Shown here in pieces: positions 34,625 through 40,011 of a stretch of 40,011 nucleotides of DNA. Below the pieces are notes generated by a model. It had not been told where the DNA came from. It saw only the letters and a list, made by a program, of their open reading frames with translations, and ran no database searches. Both the position numbers and the translations under genes were made by a program. Every line of letters begins with the position of its first letter. Within the stretch, counting starts at the first letter, position 1. The stretch covers positions 1 to 40,011 of the forward strand of contig NZ_JANIBC010000020.1 in NCBI RefSeq assembly GCF_024505085.1, written 5' to 3'. Origin of the DNA: Parvularcula maris. GTDB lineage: Bacteria; Pseudomonadota; Alphaproteobacteria; Caulobacterales; Parvularculaceae.

Positions 34625-36603
34625 TGACGACCAAGAACGCGAACGGACCGTTCAAGACCTTCCTTCGCGGCGGTCAGGTCACCCTCCACACGCTGCGCAT
34701 GTTCGGTCAGGTGATCGGCTTCCTGGCAGCGGCCATGGCGGTGTTCATGGGCGTGATCGCCTACACCGGGACCATGGCGAACACGACCTGGCAGGAGCGC
34801 CACTACGCCACGAAGCTCTACGAGGCGGGGCTCTATCGCATCGCCCGCGCGCCTCTCGATACCGAACTCAACATGCGGACCGGATCGGGGGAGGTGGCAC
34901 CCTTCACCATCGAGACGATCCTAACCCATGAAGGGGTCGCGGCGCACGAAAAGGCGTTCCGGAAGACCGCACTCTTCTGGTCGACGCTCGGCGCGGGAAG
35001 CGGCGGCGGTCTCTTCCTCCTCCTCGTCATTCTGTTCCTCCAGCGGGGCGGGTCGCTCACCCGGACCAATGTCAAACGAGGCGCCGCGATGACCAGCGCG
35101 AGCGCGCTCAAAGCGGCGGTCACGGCCCACAACCGCGAGCGGCGGCGGAAGGTCGAAGCCCTACGAAAGAGGCCAGTCTACTCACTAGCGGGGGTCCCCT
35201 ACCCCGCTGGATCGGAGGTGCAGCATACCGCCATCTCCGGCACCATCGGGTCAGGGAAGACCCAGGCTATCGCGGCCCTCATGGAGGAGATCCGGGAGGC
35301 GGGAGACCGCGCCGTCGTCTTCGACCTGACCGGCGGGTTCATCGCCCCCTTCTACCGCGATGGCACGGACACGATCCTCAACCCCCTCGATTCCCGCTCG
35401 CCGAACTGGTCCGTGTTTGGCGAGGCAACATCGAAGGCCGGGTTCGACGCCATCGCCTCGGCTATGATCCCGCGGGGGCTGCACGGCGATCCCGTTTGGG
35501 CGGACTCGGCGAGGCTCGTCTTCTCGACCGCGGCGCAGCTCCTGGTCGGCGACGGCAAGTCGACCAACAAGGACCTGGTCGATACGCTTCTGACTGCCGA
35601 CCTCGACCATCTCGGCACCTTCTTCGAGGGCACACCGGCCGCCCCGATCATCTCCCCGGACAGCCCAAAGATGACCAACTCGGTGCGGATGATGCTGAAC
35701 ACCTATCTCGATGGGTTGCGGCTGCTTCCGGCGGAAGGGCCGCCCTTCTCGATCACCGAATGGGTTGAAAACGACGAGGTCGGAAGCACCCTTTTCTTGT
35801 CTTCCAGAGCGGACATGCACGAGACCCTGAAGCCCCTTCTCACGGTCTGGATGGACACTGCCGTCAGGGCGCTCATGTCCCGCCCGCGCGATCAGTTCCG
35901 GCGGGTCTGGTTCATCCTCGATGAGGTCGCCGCGCTCCAGTTCCTGCCCTCGATCATGGACGGTCTCGCTAGGGGGCGACAGTTCGGCGCGGCCTTCGTT
36001 CTCGGCATCCAGGCTCAGTCTCAGCTCAGGCAGATCTACGGGCCCGATGGCGCGCAATCCCTGTCCTCCGTCTGCCGAACGAAGCTCATTCTCGCGGCGG
36101 CCGATGCAGATACGGCGAAGTGGTACGCTGACTTCCTTGGTCGGCAGGAAAGCTCTCGGTCCAACGAGAACGTCTCCTTCGGTGCCAACACCATCCGCGA
36201 TGGTGTAATGGTCGCCCGTCAGGAGAAGATCGAACACCTCGTCATCCCGGAGGAGATCATGAACCTGCGCTCCCTCGAGGGCTTCCTGAAGCTGCCCGAA
36301 GGCTTCCCCCTGGCGAAGGTTGAGGTGCCGTTGGTCATTCGAGAGGATATCGCATCGGCCTTCGAACCGAGACCGTCGGACGGGCTACTGGTCACTCGGT
36401 CGGGGTCTGCGAAGAGCTCAAAAATGTCGAAGCCGAAGCGCTCGGATGACGGGCCGGACCTCTTTTCTCATGGCGAGGTTGAAAGCGACGATCTGACGGG
36501 CCTTTCGACGGCTGGTGCTGACAGAACCGACGAGAAGTCTGACCCAACCGAACGGCCGAAGGAGAAAGAGCGGACGTTCCCCAGCTGGGATGCTGAGCTG
36601 TGA
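34621..36603 (+). CDS. traD: TraD/VirD4-type conjugative coupling ATPase, 660 aa
   Basis: ATG at 34621 with AGGAGG. The N-terminus has two membrane helices (VIGFLAAAMAVFMGVIAY; LGAGSGGGLFLLLVILFL) separated by a periplasmic loop. The ATPase domain has Walker A GTIGSGKTQAI (about 204-212), DRAVVFDLTGGFIAPFYRDG, TILNPLDSRSPNW and Walker B VWFILDEVAALQFLPS (about 428-436), then GRQFGAAFVLGIQAQSQLRQ. This is the F-type TraD layout. The C-terminal tail is acidic and polar. It should couple the relaxosome to a type IV secretion channel, but no relaxase or channel gene is in this window. Confidence 0.9.
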   Translation: MMTTKNANGPFKTFLRGGQVTLHTLRMFGQVIGFLAAAMAVFMGVIAYTGTMANTTWQERHYATKLYEAGLYRIARAPLDTELNMRTGSGEVAPFTIETILTHEGVAAHEKAFRKTALFWSTLGAGSGGGLFLLLVILFLQRGGSLTRTNVKRGAAMTSASALKAAVTAHNRERRRKVEALRKRPVYSLAGVPYPAGSEVQHTAISGTIGSGKTQAIAALMEEIREAGDRAVVFDLTGGFIAPFYRDGTDTILNPLDSRSPNWSVFGEATSKAGFDAIASAMIPRGLHGDPVWADSARLVFSTAAQLLVGDGKSTNKDLVDTLLTADLDHLGTFFEGTPAAPIISPDSPKMTNSVRMMLNTYLDGLRLLPAEGPPFSITEWVENDEVGSTLFLSSRADMHETLKPLLTVWMDTAVRALMSRPRDQFRRVWFILDEVAALQFLPSIMDGLARGRQFGAAFVLGIQAQSQLRQIYGPDGAQSLSSVCRTKLILAAADADTAKWYADFLGRQESSRSNENVSFGANTIRDGVMVARQEKIEHLVIPEEIMNLRSLEGFLKLPEGFPLAKVEVPLVIREDIASAFEPRPSDGLLVTRSGSAKSSKMSKPKRSDDGPDLFSHGEVESDDLTGLSTAGADRTDEKSDPTERPKEKERTFPSWDAEL

Positions 36604-36724
36604 AGCAGCGAGGGAACAGACGAGCCGTTCCGCGACCTGCGAGGTTTGACAGGGGCAACTGTCCGTTCCGAAGGTCCGGCATGGCTCGTCCATCCGTTCC
36701 GCTGCCCATCGCTCGTGCAACCAG

Positions 36725-37897
36725 GTGGAGGCCCGACTGCGCATCCCCAACCGGTCGGCCCGGCGGCTGTGGCTCCATGCCCAGGGCCTGTCCGGAACAC
36801 CGACCGGCCCGCTGGACTTGGACAGAATCATCGAGCGGCTCGGCTTCGTCCAGCTCGACACGATCCAGGTCGTCGCTCGGGCCCATCACTACATCCTCTG
36901 GAGTCGCAACCAGAACTACCGCGAAGGCATGCTCGGCGAGCACATGACCGGGCAGCGCCGCGTCTTCGAGCACTTCACCCACGATGCCTCCGTCATCCCG
37001 ATGGACTTCTATCCCTTCTGGGGACGTCAGTTCCGACGTCTCGAGGAGAAAGTCCGCGGCTGGGAGTGGCACAAGGTCATGCTGCCCTTCGAGGGCCGCG
37101 AGGCGATCAAGGACCGGATCCGGTCCGAAGGGCCCCTCTGTACCAAGGACTTCGATACCAAGATTCAGGGTGCGAAGAAGATGTGGTCGCGACCGCCGCA
37201 CAAGCTCGCCCTGGACTACCTCTGGTACGCAGGAGAACTCTCTACCTCGCGCCGCGAGAACTTCACCAAGTTCTACGATCTGACAGAGCGCGTGATCCCC
37301 GAGCGGTTTCGCGAGCAGGAGAAGTCGGACGCGAAGCAGGTCGACTGGCTGTGCCGCGGCGCCCTCGACCGCCTGGCGTTCGGAACCGAAGGTGACATCG
37401 CGAAGTTCTGGGACGCGGTCGGCAACGACGAGGCCAAGGAATGGGCAGCCTCGAACGCCGGTAATCTCGTCCCCGTAGAGATCGAAGGCGCCGACGGCTA
37501 TCGGAGAACAGCCCTCGCGCCGAGCGATATCGAGACCAGGCTAGACACCGTTCCCACGCCGACCAGTCGGCTGCGTATCCTCAATCCGTTCGACCCGGTG
37601 ATCCGGGACCGCGCCCGGCTCCTGCGCCTGTTCGGGTTCGAGTATACGGTCGAGATGTTCGTCCCCGCCGCGAAGCGCCGGTGGAGCTACTACGTCTACC
37701 CCCTCCTCGAAGGTGACCGCTTCGTGGGTCGGATCGAGGTCAAGGCCGATCGAAAGATTGGCAGGCTGAACGTTCTCAACCTTTGGCCTGAGCCCGGCGT
37801 CAAGTGGACAGAAACGCGAGAGGCCAAACTCCGATCCGAGCTTGAACGCTTGGCGCGCTTTGTGTCCGTAAACGACATCACTGGGCTGAACAGCTGA
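36725..37897 (+). CDS. YcaQ/AlkX-like winged-helix DNA glycosylase, 390 aa
   Basis: Starts with GTG at 36725; no ATG or strong ribosome site is available, so the start is uncertain by a few codons. The HTH_42 family pattern is clear: RLGFVQLDTIQVVARAHHYI, LWSRNQNY, VFEHFTHDASVIPMDFYPFW and later RLRILNPFDPVIRDRARL, FGFEYTVEMFVPAAKRRWSY. Gln43-Leu44-Asp45 matches the QxD catalytic motif of the YcaQ-like subgroup, which unhooks interstrand crosslinks; the AZL subgroup has QxQ instead. An intact gene within an otherwise decayed island, between the coupling protein and the integrase remnant. Confidence 0.85.
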   Translation: MEARLRIPNRSARRLWLHAQGLSGTPTGPLDLDRIIERLGFVQLDTIQVVARAHHYILWSRNQNYREGMLGEHMTGQRRVFEHFTHDASVIPMDFYPFWGRQFRRLEEKVRGWEWHKVMLPFEGREAIKDRIRSEGPLCTKDFDTKIQGAKKMWSRPPHKLALDYLWYAGELSTSRRENFTKFYDLTERVIPERFREQEKSDAKQVDWLCRGALDRLAFGTEGDIAKFWDAVGNDEAKEWAASNAGNLVPVEIEGADGYRRTALAPSDIETRLDTVPTPTSRLRILNPFDPVIRDRARLLRLFGFEYTVEMFVPAAKRRWSYYVYPLLEGDRFVGRIEVKADRKIGRLNVLNLWPEPGVKWTETREAKLRSELERLARFVSVNDITGLNS

Positions 37898-37943
37898 GGC
37901 CGTCTTCGACTGGGTCGGCGCAGAAGCGGAAATAAGAGAAAGC

Positions 37944-38118
37944 TCAGAAGTCTCCTGTAGCCAATTCTTGCAGTCCCAGGGCCGTTTGGAACTCGGCCCA
38001 AGAAGCTTGCGCCAGCACAACCCAAGCATGTAGCTCGTTGATCTCATCCTGATAGCCATCGACATAGCCCTTGCGTGCGGCGTAGTTGTTGCGCTGCAAG
38101 TCTTGCGACCACCTTTCA
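37944..38118 (-). pseudogene. C-terminal fragment of an unknown gene at a recombination joint
   Basis: Minus-strand reading from about 38118 down to a TGA at 37946-37944 gives a protein-like stretch with good composition (ERWSQDLQRNNYAARKGYVD, GYQDEINELHAWVVLAQASW, AEFQTALGLQELATGDF). No start codon or ribosome site is found, and the frame closes just inside the integrase. It abuts the point where integrase homology begins, so it looks like the 3' end of a gene cut by recombination. Family not recognised. Confidence 0.5.
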
Positions 38119-38121
38119 TAG

Positions 38122-38736
38122 GTGCGCGGTCCGCGTCACTCCCAGGTGAAAGGCAAGACCCCCATCCTCTTCGCAGACGACGCACGCACCCTGATCCGCT
38201 CGATCGATACAAGCCGCCTACCAGGCCTTCGGGACCGGGCCGTGATCGGCGTCATGACCTACGCTTTCGCTCGCGTCTCCGCCTGCTTTGCCATGGACCG
38301 GAGCGATGTCTTCCCTATGCACCACCGCCTCTGGCTGCGCCTTACCGAGAAAGGCGGCAAGCACCATGAGATGCCCTGCCACCACAATCTGGAAGACTAT
38401 TTACGTGCCTATATCGAGGCGGCAGGCATCCAGGACGGCCCCTTCTTCCGCACCCTGCGCGGACGCACCGGCCAGCTCACCGTGAACCGCCTCCAGCGCT
38501 CCGAAGCCCTGCGGATGATCAAACGCCGTGCCAAGGACGCCGGGCTGGAGAACGCCTCCATGTTGGGCAACCACACCTTCCGAGGCACCGGCATCACCGC
38601 CTACCTCTCCAACCCCGATGCACGCTTAGAGCTCGCCCAGCAGATGGCCGGACATGCCGACCCCAAGACAACACGAATGTACGACCGAAGATCGGATCAG
38701 ATCAGCTTGAGCGAGGTGGAGAAGATCGGCATTTAA
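38122..38736 (+). pseudogene. Tyrosine recombinase (integrase), catalytic domain only
   Basis: All catalytic residues are present: Arg51 (FARVSA), Lys80 (EKGGKHHEMP), His151 and Arg154 (NHTFRGTG), His178 (MAGHAD) and Tyr187 (TRMYDRR). This is the phage-type integrase family common on alphaproteobacterial elements. Homology begins at once with RGPRHSQVKGKTP, and the codon before the GTG at 38122 is a TAG stop, so the N-terminal core-binding and arm-binding domains (about 100-150 residues) are missing. No ribosome site. It marks the right edge of the mobile island. Confidence 0.8.
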
Positions 38737-38811
38737 GACCGTCTATAACCATTCCTATTTATGCTAATCACTTATATTGCCGAAGTACATAATAAAAACG
38801 CATCCCAAAAG

Positions 38812-39231
38812 TCAGCTTTTTTCTACCTCTTTCAGGGTAATGTATAATTCTTCATCCCACACAATGTAGAGACCACCAAGCGGACCTTTCTCTATGCATA
38901 CAGGTCTATACCCACCTGACCTATCAAAAGGGCTATCGCCCCCAGCTCTATTACTATAGTAATTATTACTGAAGGCAAATTCTTTGAACTGAAGAAGGCC
39001 GACCGCAACTCCGTTGCAGTATGCAAAACTTGCATCATATCGCCACTCACTACTTATCTTTTCACTGCCAACCTCATAGATATAGCTTCCGTCATCAACA
39101 AGCTTGAGCGTTAGTTCGACACCAGAGTGCTCTCCTCGATAAGTAGTTATAATCTCATCCCGCTCCACATTCAAAGAACAGGACGCACAAGCCAGCAGCG
39201 ATAAGAATAAAAGCCTTGATATCATCGACAT
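38812..39231 (-). CDS. Small lipoprotein, probable immunity protein for the RHS tip
   Basis: The start overlaps the end of the RHS gene: ATG at 39231 (GGGAG upstream) or ATG at 39225, which makes a classic ATGA joint. A lipoprotein-type signal (MISRLLFLSLLAC) is followed by a beta-rich 120-residue domain (YRGEHSGVELTLKLVDDGSY; LGGLYIVWDEELYITLKEVE). The gene is markedly AT-rich and uses codons unlike the rest of the window. I do not recognise the family. Its position directly after a toxin-like RHS C-terminus is the standard place for the cognate immunity gene; a lipoprotein would protect at the periplasmic face. Confidence 0.65.
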   Translation of the reverse strand: MSMISRLLFLSLLACASCSLNVERDEIITTYRGEHSGVELTLKLVDDGSYIYEVGSEKISSEWRYDASFAYCNGVAVGLLQFKEFAFSNNYYSNRAGGDSPFDRSGGYRPVCIEKGPLGGLYIVWDEELYITLKEVEKS

Positions 39232-40011
39232 GTACTCCCATTAGGCACAGGCTCACTCCAAGAAAAGTATTGCTCAATATTGCTCATGGGGGCGTGCATA
39301 CCTGTCCCGAGAAAGCCTCCTGAACTCCTACCCCACGCTGGAGCTACGCCGTACGCAAATGATCGGAAGCTCGAGCGGTTAAATAAGGTGTAATGGGCTT
39401 GACCATTGTGTACATAGGCGGACCCAGTGAATGATCCGACAAAATGTTCGCCGAATGTATTAGCTTCGAAGTATTCTGATTTATAGGTTCCGAATAATCC
39501 CGCACCGAATTCACCACGAAAATTCGTATAGGTTGAACCCAATCCATCGTCTAATTTTTTGGAGAACTCGCACCTTAATTGATCCATTCTATGAGACGAA
39601 GCAAGATCTCTTGTTATCGTATGGTCACCGTTATAATAGTAAGCACTCGGACCACGCCCTAAAAACCAATTGGCGGTTAAGCCAGCTGTTGTTGCGCCTG
39701 ATCTGAAACAATCTACCCATGCCGAGCGTGTTGCTACCTGGACGGGATCAGTACAAATAGAACCGTTACCATCACAGTAAGCTACATTTGCGCTCCTGTT
39801 TCCTCCATTGGTTCTTCCGCCCCGAGGGCCGCTACTCCCGCCGCCAGATCCCCAAATTTCTCCGGCGAGATAATTTCCGTTTGCATCTGTACCGGGAAAA
39901 CTAGAACAATCATCTCGCTCGATGCGCGATCCAGTGCATTTAACAGTACCTGTCGGGTCTGTTTTATTCACCGCGTCCCCGCCGACATAGGCGTACCAGT
40001 TCAGCCCGTCG
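39222..40011 (-). CDS. RHS-repeat protein, C-terminal end with variable tip (5' part outside window)
   Basis: The frame is open to the right edge. It starts within the RHS core end, DGLNWYAYVGGDAVNKTDPT, the hallmark that closes RHS repeat shells. After DPTG come 241 residues of variable tip, AT-rich at DNA level: a Gly/Ser/Asn-rich link, a helical part (NWFLGRGPSAYYYNGDH, HRMDQLRCEFSKKL) and a beta-rich end (GQAHYTLFNRSSFRSFAYG; GTGMHAPMSNIEQYFSWSEP). Seven Cys are present. I recall similar Gly-Gln-x-Phe-x-Trp-x-Glu endings in other RHS tips, but cannot name the family or an activity. The large N-terminal part lies beyond 40011. Confidence 0.85.
   Translation of the reverse strand, partial: DGLNWYAYVGGDAVNKTDPTGTVKCTGSRIERDDCSSFPGTDANGNYLAGEIWGSGGGSSGPRGGRTNGGNRSANVAYCDGNGSICTDPVQVATRSAWVDCFRSGATTAGLTANWFLGRGPSAYYYNGDHTITRDLASSHRMDQLRCEFSKKLDDGLGSTYTNFRGEFGAGLFGTYKSEYFEANTFGEHFVGSFTGSAYVHNGQAHYTLFNRSSFRSFAYGVAPAWGRSSGGFLGTGMHAPMSNIEQYFSWSEPVPNGSTCR

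Noticed and set aside
35251-36237. 328-codon minus-strand open frame
   Set aside because: Antisense to the traD ATPase domain; no motif of its own.

Overview
The window looks like chromosome from a GC-rich alphaproteobacterium. The support is a compact type II secretion (T2SS) operon with short GspL/GspM/GspC proteins, a VPLPA-type C-terminal sorting signal, and an ArdC/ParB/DUF736/DUF2958 accessory set typical of alphaproteobacterial integrative and conjugative elements. Genus cannot be read from the sequence. I saw no rRNA, tRNA or CRISPR array.

Positions 1-8.8 kb (minus strand) hold an operon of three exported proteins: a 1140-residue Ig-like/invasin-like protein with a Cys-rich linker, a 372-residue exported protein of unknown fold, and a giant protein with calcium-binding (thrombospondin type-3-like) repeats, an LVIVD-type propeller and several Ig-like domains. 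The giant protein has no stop before the left edge. Three GT(T/C)AAC repeats at exact 19-base steps lie upstream. A small VPLPA-CTERM surface protein follows at 9.2-9.8 kb.

Positions 9.9-25.0 kb (minus strand) hold one tightly overlapping operon, gspE-F-G-H-I-J-K-L-M-C-D, ending with a 1014-residue FG-GAP/HEAT-repeat protein and a membrane-anchored pentahaem cytochrome c. A periplasmic DsbA-like oxidoreductase gene is divergent from gspE. The likely theme is export of large, disulfide- and calcium-rich surface proteins; the redox genes in the operon are unexplained.

Positions 25.8-38.7 kb are a decayed mobile island. In order it has a broken ISL3-family transposase, a hairpin-rich leader, an in-frame ArdC-ParB chimera followed by frameshifted remains of parB, DUF736 and DUF2958 genes, an intact AbiEi/AbiEii toxin-antitoxin pair, two small ORFs (one like the C-terminal half of a DUF1778 antitoxin), a TraC-like small gene, a ribbon-helix-helix-like gene coupled to a TraD-type coupling protein, a YcaQ-like DNA glycosylase, and a tyrosine recombinase cut down to its catalytic domain. 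No relaxase or mating-pore genes are present.

Positions 38.8-40.0 kb (minus strand) are clearly more AT-rich. They hold the C-terminal end of an RHS-repeat protein (conserved core end followed by a 241-residue variable tip) and an overlapping small lipoprotein gene. This is the layout of a polymorphic toxin tip and its immunity protein, and it is the best candidate for something undescribed.
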